Shown: one piece after another, positions 26,267 to 34,789 of the stretch
Position numbering within the stretch: position 1 is the stretch's first letter
Layout of the letters: each line of letters opens with the position of its first letter
Source of the DNA: M3 sp964637445
GTDB lineage: Bacteria > Bacteroidota > Bacteroidia > Bacteroidales > Muribaculaceae
Length of the DNA: 64,000 bases
Direction of reading: 5' to 3'
Assembly (NCBI GenBank): GCA_964637445.1
Contig: CAZWWS010000001.1
Location: forward strand, 48,528-112,527
Program-made: the position numbers and the translations under genes
Notes under the pieces: generated by a model
The model's input: only the letters and a program-made list of their open reading frames with translations
The model's database searches: none
Told to the model about the DNA's origin: nothing

Positions 26267-26296
26267 TTTGTATTGTCAGATTATTTTGTAACTTTG
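26267..26296 (+). promoter_or_regulatory. promoter of the small basic protein gene
   Basis: TTTG (26267-26270) and TAACTTTG (26289-26296) are 18 bp apart. The ATG at 26306 is only 9 bp beyond the -7 box, so the mRNA would be nearly leaderless. Confidence 0.65.
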
Positions 26297-26305
26297 TAAT
26301 TGTAT

Positions 26306-26557
26306 ATGAAAAACAGGAAAAAGAATGACATTGCTTTTGATGATTACATCAAGGCATGTCGAAAGGCATCGCGTGAGATTGAACTCGAACGCAATGGCGG
26401 TCGTTGGATAGCTAAGGATCGACCACACAAAAGTAAGAAACAATACAATCGCCGTAGGGATCGTCGGGTTACTCTTGACGATCCTTTTAATTTATTTACG
26501 AGTGTTATTTTGCAATTGCGATGTAGTTATCGTAACTTTGCACTACAATTAAGATAG
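26306..26557 (+). CDS. small basic conserved-type protein, function unknown
   Basis: An 83-residue basic protein (many Lys and Arg, e.g. KSKKQYNRRRDRR) with an acidic DDYIKAC segment near the N-terminus. Similar short proteins seem familiar from Bacteroidales genomes, but no function is known to me. I chose ATG 26306 over the in-frame TTG at 26300 because the TTG falls almost on the transcription start. The last 20 codons overlap the tgt promoter, and the gene ends 1 bp before tgt. Confidence 0.65.
   Translation: MKNRKKNDIAFDDYIKACRKASREIELERNGGRWIAKDRPHKSKKQYNRRRDRRVTLDDPFNLFTSVILQLRCSYRNFALQLR
26509..26540 (+). promoter_or_regulatory. tgt promoter (TTTG-N20-TAACTTTG)
   Basis: TTTG at 26509-26512 and TAACTTTG at 26533-26540; tgt starts at 26559, leaving a leader of about a dozen nucleotides. 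Confidence 0.7.
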
Positions 26558-26558
26558 A

Positions 26559-27689
26559 ATGGATTTTCAATTACAAGCTACAGATACAAACAGCAACGCT
26601 CGTGCAGGTCTTATCACTACCGATCATGGCACGATAGAGACTCCTATATTTATGCCGGTGGGAACGCTCGGCTCTGTGAAAGCTGTTCATCTACATGAAT
26701 TGCGTGATGATGTGAAAGCTCAGATAATTTTGGGCAATACTTATCATCTTTATTTGCGACCTGGCATCGACGTATTGGAAAAAGCCGGAGGATTGCATAA
26801 GTTTAATGGATGGACACGACCGATACTGACTGATAGTGGAGGGTTTCAAGTATTTTCGTTGTCGGCCAATCGCAAACTGAAAGAGGAGGGTGCATATTTC
26901 CGTTCGCACATCGATGGTTCGAAGCACTTGTTTACTCCTGAAAATGTAGTGGATATTCAGCGCTCCATTGGGGCTGATATCATGATGCAACTTGATGAAT
27001 GTCCTCCAGGTACGGCCGAATATGATTATGCCAAGAAATCATTGGGATTGACTATGCGTTGGCTCAAGCGTGGATGGGATCGTTATAAGTCCACAGAAGG
27101 TAAATACGGGTACTCTCAAGCATATTTTCCTATAGTGCAAGGTTGCACATATCCTGATTTACGTCGCGAGTCTGCTCGTTATGTTACTGATTTTGGCGCT
27201 GATGGAAATGCAATCGGTGGTTTGGCAGTTGGCGAACCCGCAGAGGTGATGTACGATATGATAGATGTGGTAAATGAAATTCTGCCCAAGGACAAGCCTC
27301 GTTATTTAATGGGGGTTGGTACTCCGGCCAATATTCTTGAAGCGATAGAGCGTGGTGTCGATATGATGGATTGCGTGATGCCTACTCGCAATGGTCGTAA
27401 TGGAATGTTGTTTACCTCCCATGGTATTATGAACATGCGAAATGCTAAGTGGGCAAACGATTTCTCTCCCATTCAAGAAGATGGTCCGAGCTACGTCGAT
27501 CGTCAATATTCCAAGGCTTATCTCCGTCACTTGTTTATATCACAAGAGATACTTGCGATGCAGATAGCCTCGATACATAATATTGCATTCTATCTATGGC
27601 TCGTAGGTGAAGCCCGTAAGCATATCATTGTCGGAGATTTCAAGGCGTGGAAAGTGGAAATGTTAGAGCGAGTCACTCGCCGATTATAA
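26559..27689 (+). CDS. tgt: tRNA-guanine transglycosylase (queuosine synthesis)
   Basis: It exchanges G34 of Asp, Asn, His and Tyr tRNAs for a queuosine precursor. The TIM-barrel enzyme has 376 residues, with the active-site motif TDSGGFQVFS (Asp92), VQGCTYPDLR, GGLAVGEP and the nucleophile region VDMMDCVMPTR (267-277). Oddly, the zinc-site cysteines of the E. coli enzyme (Cys302, Cys304, Cys307) align with Gly309, Ser311 and Asp314 here, while the histidine ligand is kept as His340. The gene is preceded by its own promoter and followed after 10 bp by an LptG-type permease. Confidence 0.94.
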   Translation: MDFQLQATDTNSNARAGLITTDHGTIETPIFMPVGTLGSVKAVHLHELRDDVKAQIILGNTYHLYLRPGIDVLEKAGGLHKFNGWTRPILTDSGGFQVFSLSANRKLKEEGAYFRSHIDGSKHLFTPENVVDIQRSIGADIMMQLDECPPGTAEYDYAKKSLGLTMRWLKRGWDRYKSTEGKYGYSQAYFPIVQGCTYPDLRRESARYVTDFGADGNAIGGLAVGEPAEVMYDMIDVVNEILPKDKPRYLMGVGTPANILEAIERGVDMMDCVMPTRNGRNGMLFTSHGIMNMRNAKWANDFSPIQEDGPSYVDRQYSKAYLRHLFISQEILAMQIASIHNIAFYLWLVGEARKHIIVGDFKAWKVEMLERVTRRL

Positions 27690-27699
27690 TAAAAAATAT

Positions 27700-28776
27700 A
27701 TGCTCAAGACACTCGATCTGTATATCATACGTAAATTCTTAGGGACTTACATCTTTGCCATTATTTTGATTTTGGCAATTACTGTAATGTTTGATATAAA
27801 TGAAAAACTTGATGCTTTTATCAAGGCTCCGTTAGAGGCTACGATTTTTGATTACTTCTTAAATTTCTTGCCTTATTTTGCCAATCAATTTAGTCCTCTG
27901 TTTACGTTTATTGCGGTAATATTTTTTACATCAAAGCTTGCAGACAATTCCGAAATTATCGCAATGCTTGCTTCGGGAGTGAGCTATCGCCGATTGTTGC
28001 GTCCATATATGATTTCGGCGGCAGTTATTGCCCTATCCACATATGTATTAAGTGCCTATATAATTCCGCCGGCCAATGTGGAGCGTATCGAATTTACAAA
28101 TACCTATGTGAAGAATAAGCGCGTCGATTATGGTAGCAATATTCAAATGATGGTTGCCCCTGGTGAGATTGCGTATATGAGTAGATATGACAATACCACT
28201 AAAATAGGATATAAGTTTTCTCTTGAAAAATTTGAGAATAAGAAGCTTGTGTCTCGTCTTACTGCTCAAACCATCAAATGGGATACTCTATATCAATGGC
28301 AAGTGCGCGATTATATGATTCGTGATTTCGAGGGTGTTCGCGAGCATATTACCAATGGTAAGCGACTTGATACCATAATACCGATTGAGCCTCGCGACTT
28401 CTTGATTGCAAAAAACGACCATGAGATGATGACTACACCCGAACTGAAAAATTATATTTTGCGTCAGAAAGAACGTGGTGTAGCCAACATCAAGTCGTTT
28501 GAGATTGAATATGAACGACGCTTTGCTATGTGTGCCGCCGCATTTATTCTTACGATAATAGGTATGTCGCTGTCATCGCGAAAAGTAAAGGGCGGAATGG
28601 GTATTAATATAGGTATCGGATTAGTATTGAGTTTCTCCTATATTTTGTTTTCCACCGTGACATCTACATTTGCAGTTTCGGGATACACGTCGCCCTTTGT
28701 GGCAATGTGGATTCCCAATTTTATCTATATTATCATTGCAATAGTCCTATATCGACGAGCCTCTACTGCTCGATGA
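27700..28776 (+). CDS. LptF/LptG (YjgP/YjgQ) family permease, standard length
   Basis: A 358-residue LPS-export permease with N-terminal helices (about 10-35, 55-80, 95-120), a periplasmic beta domain (about 125-260) and three C-terminal helices (about 275-355). It matches the usual LptG layout and lacks the C-terminal extension of the paralogue at 2309. It lies 10 bp after tgt and is probably cotranscribed. The two window paralogues would form the LptF-LptG heterodimer with LptB. Confidence 0.88.
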   Translation: MLKTLDLYIIRKFLGTYIFAIILILAITVMFDINEKLDAFIKAPLEATIFDYFLNFLPYFANQFSPLFTFIAVIFFTSKLADNSEIIAMLASGVSYRRLLRPYMISAAVIALSTYVLSAYIIPPANVERIEFTNTYVKNKRVDYGSNIQMMVAPGEIAYMSRYDNTTKIGYKFSLEKFENKKLVSRLTAQTIKWDTLYQWQVRDYMIRDFEGVREHITNGKRLDTIIPIEPRDFLIAKNDHEMMTTPELKNYILRQKERGVANIKSFEIEYERRFAMCAAAFILTIIGMSLSSRKVKGGMGINIGIGLVLSFSYILFSTVTSTFAVSGYTSPFVAMWIPNFIYIIIAIVLYRRASTAR

Positions 28777-28781
28777 TTAGG

Positions 28782-29657
28782 TTATATACGCTCTAATACG
28801 GTTTCAATCAGATCCTTGATTGCTGTTTTGTAGTTGGGCGTGGCGTTTGTAGATACTCGATTGGCTATAATTGAGCATACGGTCATTGCTTTATGCCCAA
28901 GCATTTTCGCTAAACCTTGTAATGGTGCGCTCTCCATTTCGTAATTTGTCACTTTCAGCCCGTTGTGTCGGAATGTTTCTATTCGCGCATTCAAGTCCGG
29001 ATTGGACAATGGAAGTCGCAGTTCTCTACCTTGAGGTCCATAAAATCCGACAGCCGAGATTGTATTCCCTCTTACCATATCGTTGCCGCCGATTCTATCT
29101 ACTAATTCAGGGTCGGCATCTACTACGTAAGGTCTTGCCCATAGCGGATTCCACCCTACGTGAGAGCAAAAAGATGTTTCAAAATCTGTGTCACAGATAT
29201 TATCTCTCCCTGCATAAAAATTGAGTACGCCATCAAATCCTATTGCTTTTTGTGCAATAACAGGTGTGCCTACAATCAATTCAGGTTGCAATGCTCCTGA
29301 TGTGCCGATTCTGACAAGTGTAAGCGCGCGATGTTCGACCTTGACTTCTCTGGTATTGAAATCTATATTCGCAAGAGCGTCAAGCTCATTCATCACTATG
29401 TCGATATTGTCAGGTCCTATACCATGGCTAAGACACATTATTGGTTTCCCTTTATATGTGCCACCTATTGAGTGAAACTCGCGTGAAGAGATTTCAAACG
29501 TTCTGGTGTCAAAGAATGATGCTACCATGTCGACGCGCCCGGGATCTCCAACAAGGATGATATTGTCGGTTAATTGTTCCGGACGGATGTGAAGGTGGAA
29601 TATTGAGCCATCGGAGTTGATTATCATCTCAGAGGCGGGAATAATCTTCTTTTCCAT
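28782..29657 (-). CDS. nucleoside phosphorylase (uridine phosphorylase-like)
   Basis: A 291-residue member of the PNP/UDP family, which cleaves nucleosides with phosphate in salvage. The phosphate-binding GDPGRVDM motif, the SHGIGPDN segment, RIGTSGALQ and NYEMESAPL (substrate-binding Glu/Met region) are all visible. Start ATG 29657 (MEKKIIPASE) is preferred over a longer in-frame start at 29696 that would run into dprA. It ends a likely thioesterase-dprA-phosphorylase operon and is convergent with the permease gene, with a gap of 5 bp. Uridine specificity is likely but not proven. Confidence 0.88.
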   Translation of the reverse strand: MEKKIIPASEMIINSDGSIFHLHIRPEQLTDNIILVGDPGRVDMVASFFDTRTFEISSREFHSIGGTYKGKPIMCLSHGIGPDNIDIVMNELDALANIDFNTREVKVEHRALTLVRIGTSGALQPELIVGTPVIAQKAIGFDGVLNFYAGRDNICDTDFETSFCSHVGWNPLWARPYVVDADPELVDRIGGNDMVRGNTISAVGFYGPQGRELRLPLSNPDLNARIETFRHNGLKVTNYEMESAPLQGLAKMLGHKAMTVCSIIANRVSTNATPNYKTAIKDLIETVLERI

Positions 29658-29688
29658 GAGTTTGGTATTTTGATTATTAATGAGGTTT

Positions 29689-30792
29689 CTAAGCAAGTCG
29701 GTATTTGCTACCGGGAAATGATAGAATCAAGCCCTTAAATTCCATATCAATAAGTATACCCATTAAGCGCGCAATGGGGATATTGACTGAAACGCATAAG
29801 GTGTTGATTTGGGCTTCACCATGTTGAGTGAGATATTCTACTACCGACCGTTCTTCATCAGTCAATTCTAATATCATCTCGGTTTGCTCTCCTTCCTTTT
29901 TTCGGGGAGTCCAGCGCATGGCAGTTATCAGGTCGTCCGCATTGGTGATTAGCCCGGCCGTATTAGTCGCTATAAGGTGATTGCAACCTGCACTATATGG
30001 GTCGGACGTGCGTCCCGGAAGAGCAAATACGTCACGACAATATCCCGATGCTAATCGGGCAGTGATTAATGCTCCACCTTTTTTGGCGGATTCTGCTACA
30101 ATAGTGCAATCACTCATTGCGGCGACGATTCTATTGCGGGCGATAAAATTGCCACGATGTATTGCGTCAGAGGAACGATAGTCGGTGATTAGACCTCCTC
30201 CGTTTTGCACCATTTCGACTGCGGTGTTGCGATGAGTGGCAGGATATATTGTGTTCAGTCCGTGTGCAAGTACGGCTATTGTCGGTATCCCGGCGCGGAG
30301 TGCCGCTCTATGAGCCGTAATGTCGATACCATATGCCAATCCGCTTACGATAACAATATTCTCCATCGATGATGCTAAATCTTCAACCAGCGAGGTGACA
30401 AATGAGTTTCCATAAGGAGTTGCATGGCGCGTACCGACGATACTTACGATGTGAGCTGCATTTAGGTCACATTCTCCTGCCATATATAGTATGATAGGGG
30501 CGTCCTCGCAGTCGGAAAATCGATGTGGAAATGCTCCATCTGTAAAATATATCGCACGAATATTTGGGTGCTTATTCAGAAATTCCGCTTCGATAGTGGC
30601 TTTGGCTAAGATTTCATCGCGATATTTTCTATCAAACAGCTTGTTGTCAAAACCGATTGTATCAATCAAGTCTCGATGCGATAGAGTGAAGAAGCGTTCT
30701 TCCGACTCTATACGAGTCAGCAACTCTTCAGCAAGAGTACGATTGATACCTCTGAGGGAGGCAAATGCTATTTGATAGATATTCGGAGTCAT
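29689..30792 (-). CDS. dprA: DNA-processing protein DprA/Smf
   Basis: Loads RecA on incoming single-stranded DNA during natural transformation. It has an N-terminal helical region (about 1-95), the Rossmann-like DNA-binding core (about 100-290) with VGTRHATPYG, VSGLAYGIDITAH, LAHGLNTIYP and ALPGRTSDPYSAG, and a C-terminal winged-helix domain. The 367-residue length is typical. It lies 8 bp after the thioesterase gene on the same strand. Confidence 0.94.
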   Translation of the reverse strand: MTPNIYQIAFASLRGINRTLAEELLTRIESEERFFTLSHRDLIDTIGFDNKLFDRKYRDEILAKATIEAEFLNKHPNIRAIYFTDGAFPHRFSDCEDAPIILYMAGECDLNAAHIVSIVGTRHATPYGNSFVTSLVEDLASSMENIVIVSGLAYGIDITAHRAALRAGIPTIAVLAHGLNTIYPATHRNTAVEMVQNGGGLITDYRSSDAIHRGNFIARNRIVAAMSDCTIVAESAKKGGALITARLASGYCRDVFALPGRTSDPYSAGCNHLIATNTAGLITNADDLITAMRWTPRKKEGEQTEMILELTDEERSVVEYLTQHGEAQINTLCVSVNIPIARLMGILIDMEFKGLILSFPGSKYRLA

Positions 30793-30800
30793 ATCGAATG

Positions 30801-31205
30801 TTACAGATATTTTTGGAAGGCTTCAGCCAATTTGTCGCCACGTGTTAGTTTGCCATCTTCAAGGCATACACATGTCGTTACAGCTTTTATTATAGGGCTG
30901 CCATCCGGTCGATATATATCTTGAATGAAAATGAAACGAGCACCATCGCGACGAAGAGCGAGTTTGCTTATCATTGACTCGCCAAGATGTAGGGGAGAGA
31001 TATATTCTATCTCTGCTTTGCGCAACACAGGCGCCCATCCCATTTCGTGCATTTTTGCAAATGATAGTCCGGCTGCTTCGCAAAATTCATGTCGGGTCAT
31101 CTCAAGATAATGCAGATAATTGGCATTGTTGACAATGCCTTCCACATCAACTTCATAGTCGCGAACTTTTATCGGGAGTTCAAATATATATTTAGTATTA
31201 TCCAT
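30801..31205 (-). CDS. acyl-CoA thioesterase, YbgC/4-hydroxybenzoyl-CoA type
   Basis: A 134-residue single hotdog domain. The segment VRDYEVDVEGIVNNANYLHYLE carries the family Asp in a YEVDVEGIVNNANY context. The natural substrate is unknown; homologues hydrolyse short or medium acyl-CoA. A near-consensus -7 box (TAACTTTA on the minus strand, 31232-31239) lies upstream. First gene of the likely operon with dprA and the nucleoside phosphorylase. Confidence 0.85.
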   Translation of the reverse strand: MDNTKYIFELPIKVRDYEVDVEGIVNNANYLHYLEMTRHEFCEAAGLSFAKMHEMGWAPVLRKAEIEYISPLHLGESMISKLALRRDGARFIFIQDIYRPDGSPIIKAVTTCVCLEDGKLTRGDKLAEAFQKYL

Positions 31206-31249
31206 TTCGATAATGAGTTTTAATAGTATGTGTAAAGTTACATAATTAT

Positions 31250-31280
31250 TTTGAAAATTGCACGGGTCGTGCTAACTTTG
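31250..31280 (+). promoter_or_regulatory. promoter of the C45-type gene (TTTG-N19-TAACTTTG)
   Basis: TTTG at 31250-31253 and TAACTTTG at 31273-31280 show ideal spacing. Confidence 0.78.
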
Positions 31281-31310
31281 ACGTGTAAAAAACGAAAATA
31301 GGCAAACAAG

Positions 31311-32423
31311 TTGAGAAATAAAATAGTCATATTAATTTTATTAGTGTTGACCGGCTATGGTGTCGGCTGGACTTGTACTTCTGCAATTGTCGGTCGGCAG
31401 GCATCATCTACCGGTCGCCCTTTGCTCTGGAAACATCGCGATACCGGATTTGAAAACAATTTTGTGGCACGTGTATCGGCCGTAAATTCCAATGAGTATG
31501 ATTTCGTTGCATTGTTTAATGCCGGTGATTCCACACTGTCAGAGGCGTGGATTGGTGTAAATAGTGTCGGATTTGCCGTAATGAATACTGCATCATATAA
31601 TTTGGCTCCCGATACGGCTGTCTATAAAGACCGAGAGGGATTTTTAATGGCTAAAGCTCTTCGTGTGTGTAAATCTTTGACAGACTTTGAAACAATGCTC
31701 GATACCTTATCGCGCCCCATGGGGGTGCAAGCCAATTTTGGCGCAATAGATGCCGATGGTAATGGTGCGTATTACGAAACGAATGATTTTGAGTACACAA
31801 AATTTTCTTTGTGTGACGCTGAGGATGGTGTATTGGTTCGTACAAACTATTCATATTCAGGGAATGAGGATGGTGGTTTTGGATATATAAGAGAGCAAAA
31901 TGCTAAATGGTTATTGGCTCCTTATATAGAGAACAACACTTTATCACCGATTGTGTTTACCGATGTCTTGTCGCGTTCGTTCTATCACTCTCTGCTTGAC
32001 AAAGATTTTGCTACAACAGGTGAACGTTGGATTATCGACCAGGATTTTATCCCTCGGCGAAGTTCGAGTGCTTCTGTTGTGATAGAAGGTGTGGCAGAAG
32101 GTGAAGATCCTCGACTATCCATTATGTGGACCGAGATTGGCTATCCGCCATGTTCCTATGTGATTCCTGCGACTATAGATTCAGTGCCGGCTGAATTGCT
32201 CCCTAATCCTGAGACATGGCGCAGCCCTATGTGCGACCAAGTAGTAGAACGTAAACAATCAGTATTTTCAATCACGAAAGGTAGTGGAAGTCATTATCTT
32301 GATATTAGTAAATTAATCAATGTCGATGGTACAGGATATTCTCAGCAAGGTATTTTGCGTAGTCGTGAGAACTATCGCCGAGGATATGAGTATCGCGACT
32401 CTCTAAAGCAAACACTCAAATGA
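31311..32423 (+). CDS. C45-type Ntn hydrolase / acyltransferase-like protein, exported
   Basis: A 370-residue protein with an N-terminal hydrophobic signal (about 4-20) immediately followed by Cys22 in WTCTSAIVGRQAS. In Ntn hydrolases of the C45 (isopenicillin N acyltransferase-like) group the nucleophile cysteine becomes N-terminal after processing, and the position and TSAI context fit. Residues like LLWKHRDTGFENN also match the family fold. The substrate is unknown; amide or acyl-amino-acid cleavage is plausible. The start is TTG at 31311. It overlaps the next gene by 4 bp (ATGA). Confidence 0.78.
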   Translation: MRNKIVILILLVLTGYGVGWTCTSAIVGRQASSTGRPLLWKHRDTGFENNFVARVSAVNSNEYDFVALFNAGDSTLSEAWIGVNSVGFAVMNTASYNLAPDTAVYKDREGFLMAKALRVCKSLTDFETMLDTLSRPMGVQANFGAIDADGNGAYYETNDFEYTKFSLCDAEDGVLVRTNYSYSGNEDGGFGYIREQNAKWLLAPYIENNTLSPIVFTDVLSRSFYHSLLDKDFATTGERWIIDQDFIPRRSSSASVVIEGVAEGEDPRLSIMWTEIGYPPCSYVIPATIDSVPAELLPNPETWRSPMCDQVVERKQSVFSITKGSGSHYLDISKLINVDGTGYSQQGILRSRENYRRGYEYRDSLKQTLK

Positions 32424-32794
32424 TTCAATCAGCTCTTTTAACAATCCTCTTTCTCGTCGTTTCAAATGTGTTTATGACCTTTGCTTGGTATGGTCATCTG
32501 AAAATGCAATCTTCAGGTATATCTCAATCATGGTCGTTGTATGCCGTTATATTATTCTCATGGGGAATAGCGTTATTTGAATACTGCTTTCAAGTCCCGG
32601 CCAATCGTATCGGATTTGATGGCAATGGAGGTCCCTTTTCGTTGATACAACTAAAAGTAATGCAAGAGGTTATTACATTAATTGTGTTTGTCGTTTTTAG
32701 TTTGATAGCTTTCGAAGGGACTGTTATAAGATGGAATCATATCCTCGCATTCGTCCTCCTTATTGGTGCGGTCTATTTGGTCTTTATGAAGTAG
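32420..32794 (+). CDS. DMT-family membrane protein, DUF486
   Basis: A 124-residue protein with four predicted membrane helices, FMTFAWYGHLK near residue 20 and the conserved VPANRIG motif near 60. These mark DUF486, small relatives of drug/metabolite transporters whose substrate is unknown. Translation is coupled to the C45-type gene. The end overlaps the opposing gene by 22 bp. Confidence 0.88.
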   Translation: MIQSALLTILFLVVSNVFMTFAWYGHLKMQSSGISQSWSLYAVILFSWGIALFEYCFQVPANRIGFDGNGGPFSLIQLKVMQEVITLIVFVVFSLIAFEGTVIRWNHILAFVLLIGAVYLVFMK

Positions 32795-33285
32795 TGCAGT
32801 AGTTTGGAATATTGACGTAGTTCATCTACCGATTTCAGAGCCGAATAGGGGATAATAATGTATTTATATTTCCCCTTAAGTTGTAAAATAAAAGCCGTGC
32901 GTGAGAATCGCAGACGAGCCACATCTCCCCATGCGATTATTTCATCATCAGGTGTTGGATGCTCATCGTCGATTGGCTCAAATATTAGTTTTGCTCCATT
33001 GTTGGAGATATTAACTCGCTTGGCAATGATTGCATATCGCATAGTGGGAGTTAACGAATAGTAATAAATCGGAAGCATCGCCAATGGTGCGACAAGGCAT
33101 AGCAATATTGCAGAGAGAAATAGAAATTGGATAGATATTATAAAGCCTAATATGGCCGAAGAGGCAATGGCTATGAATGGTATCCACCACCATTGGCGGA
33201 ACCAATCTTTTGCTACTAATCCCATATAGGTACTTGACCTTATTGAGAAAATTGCAGTTGTTGCTTCTTGATTTGTTGTTACCAA
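32773..33285 (-). CDS. two-helix membrane protein, YcxB-like, function unknown
   Basis: A 170-residue protein with a short soluble N-terminus, two hydrophobic helices (about 35-55 and 57-75) and a C-terminal beta-rich domain ending in YIIIPYSALKS, reminiscent of the YcxB-like/PH-like fold. The start TTG overlaps the DUF4250 stop (TTGGTAA), so the two are coupled. I kept this start because the SIRSSTYMGLV segment resembles the N-terminus of homologues as I remember them. ATG 33225 is the alternative. Confidence 0.6.
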   Translation of the reverse strand: MVTTNQEATTAIFSIRSSTYMGLVAKDWFRQWWWIPFIAIASSAILGFIISIQFLFLSAILLCLVAPLAMLPIYYYSLTPTMRYAIIAKRVNISNNGAKLIFEPIDDEHPTPDDEIIAWGDVARLRFSRTAFILQLKGKYKYIIIPYSALKSVDELRQYSKLLHYFIKTK

Positions 33286-33458
33286 AATTTATTGTTTTCG
33301 TTGCTGTATTCAAATCCAAAGGCTTTTAGCCTTTTCTCAAGTTCATCTCTATCAATTTGCATGTCCTCGCATAGCGCGTCGAGAGATGGATATTGGTCGC
33401 GTAGCTTCATATTTATGACGCTTAATAGCATCATCGGATCTTTGGGTAATTGATTCAT
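33279..33458 (-). CDS. DUF4250 domain protein
   Basis: A 59-residue protein beginning MNQLPKDPMMLLSVINMKLR, with YPSLDALCEDMQID and a final FEYSNENNKFW. These match the DUF4250 family, short proteins found in Bacteroidota and Firmicutes, possibly a small helix-turn-helix, function unknown. The stop overlaps the TTG start of the membrane protein gene. Confidence 0.85.
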   Translation of the reverse strand: MNQLPKDPMMLLSVINMKLRDQYPSLDALCEDMQIDRDELEKRLKAFGFEYSNENNKFW

Positions 33459-33473
33459 AGAGAAATGTATATG

Positions 33474-33507
33474 AAATACCCGAACGGATTACTCCATTCG
33501 GGTATTT
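33474..33507 (-). terminator. terminator after DUF1015 gene
   Basis: Arms AAATACCCGAA and TTCGGGTATTT form an 11-bp stem extended by further partly paired bases, just after the DUF1015 stop. It separates the fur-purA-DUF1015 operon from DUF4250. Confidence 0.75.
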
Positions 33508-33523
33508 GTATTTAGAAACTTAG

Positions 33524-34768
33524 TTAATCTAACTTGTGAATTACCAAACCGGAGCGAAGTTTCGGCTCAAACCAAGTCGTCTTCGGTGGCATGATATTGC
33601 TGGTGTCGGCTATATTCATTAGTTGATCCATCGATACAGGGTAGAGGGCGAGAGCCGCAGCCCATTCTCCGCTGTCTACGCGACGTTTCAACTCTTTCAA
33701 ACCTCGGATACCGCCTACGAAATCTACTCGTTTGTCGCTTCTGAGATCAACAATATTGAGAATATCTCGAAGTATCAGGTCTGATGAAATAGTAACATCA
33801 AGCACTCCTATCGGGTCGGTATCGTCGTATGTCCCGGTGTGAGCCGTTAGCGAATACCAATGCCTTTCGAGGTAGAGTGAGAAGTTGTGTAAGTCAGCCG
33901 GATGATAAGGCTCGCAACCCATATCTTCTACATCAAAATTTGCTTTAAGTTTCTCGATAAACTCAGCCGGAGTATTTCCGTTCAAGTCTTTCACGAGGCG
34001 ATTGTAATCGAGAATCTTTAGGTGTGAAGCGGGGAAGCAAACGGCAAGGAAGAAGTTGTACTCTTCATCGCCCTTATGATTTGGGTTTTGACGCGCTTTT
34101 TCAGCTCCGACAAGAGCCGCAGCAGCCGTGCGATGGTGGCCATCTGCGATATAGAGGTAGGGTATAGCGGCAAAGGTTTCTGTGATAACCTTTGTCGTTT
34201 CTTCATCATTGATTACCCAAAATGTATGTCCGAAACCATCGGGGGCTACAAAGTCGTATTCCGGCTCTTCGGATGTCACTTTTCTGATAACCTCTTCGAG
34301 CGTATTGTTGTCGGGGAACGCAAAAAATACCGGTTCTACGTTTGCATTGTTGATGCGAACATGCTTCATGCGGTCTTCTTCTTTATCACGACGCGTCAGT
34401 TCGTGCTTCTTGATGTAGCCATTTAGATAGTCATCTACGTACGCAGCAACGACAATACCGTATTGAGTGCGACCATTCATTGTTTGAGCATAAATGTAGT
34501 AATGCTCTTTGTCGTCTTGAACAAGCCATCCGTTGCGTTGGAATGCGTTGAATTGATCTACTGCAGCAGTATATACTTTCGGATCATGCTCATCTGTGCC
34601 GACTTCAAAGTTGATTTCCGGCTTGATGATATGATAGAGCGACTTCGGGTTGCCTTCAGCCTCTTGGCGAGCTTCTTCGCTTGATAACACGTCGTAGGGG
34701 CGAGAAGCTACCTCTTCGACCAATTGACGTGGTGGGCGGACGCCCTTAAATGGTTTGATTCGTGCCAT
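33524..34768 (-). CDS. DUF1015 family protein
   Basis: A 414-residue protein with the family start IKPFKGVRPP, SRPYDVLSSEEAR, LYHIIKPE and the central histidine-rich loop YIADGHHRTAAA, which looks like a catalytic or phosphate/metal site. DUF1015 proteins often sit near serine metabolism genes and are suspected kinases, but the reaction is not established for this copy. It follows purA by 21 bp. Confidence 0.9.
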   Translation of the reverse strand: MARIKPFKGVRPPRQLVEEVASRPYDVLSSEEARQEAEGNPKSLYHIIKPEINFEVGTDEHDPKVYTAAVDQFNAFQRNGWLVQDDKEHYYIYAQTMNGRTQYGIVVAAYVDDYLNGYIKKHELTRRDKEEDRMKHVRINNANVEPVFFAFPDNNTLEEVIRKVTSEEPEYDFVAPDGFGHTFWVINDEETTKVITETFAAIPYLYIADGHHRTAAAALVGAEKARQNPNHKGDEEYNFFLAVCFPASHLKILDYNRLVKDLNGNTPAEFIEKLKANFDVEDMGCEPYHPADLHNFSLYLERHWYSLTAHTGTYDDTDPIGVLDVTISSDLILRDILNIVDLRSDKRVDFVGGIRGLKELKRRVDSGEWAAALALYPVSMDQLMNIADTSNIMPPKTTWFEPKLRSGLVIHKLD

Positions 34769-34789
34769 ATTGTTTATGTTGAGGAGTGT

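Noticed and set aside
26240..26558. preQ1 riboswitch before tgt
   Set aside because: The tgt leader is only about a dozen nucleotides, too short for a preQ1 aptamer; the region upstream codes for a small protein.
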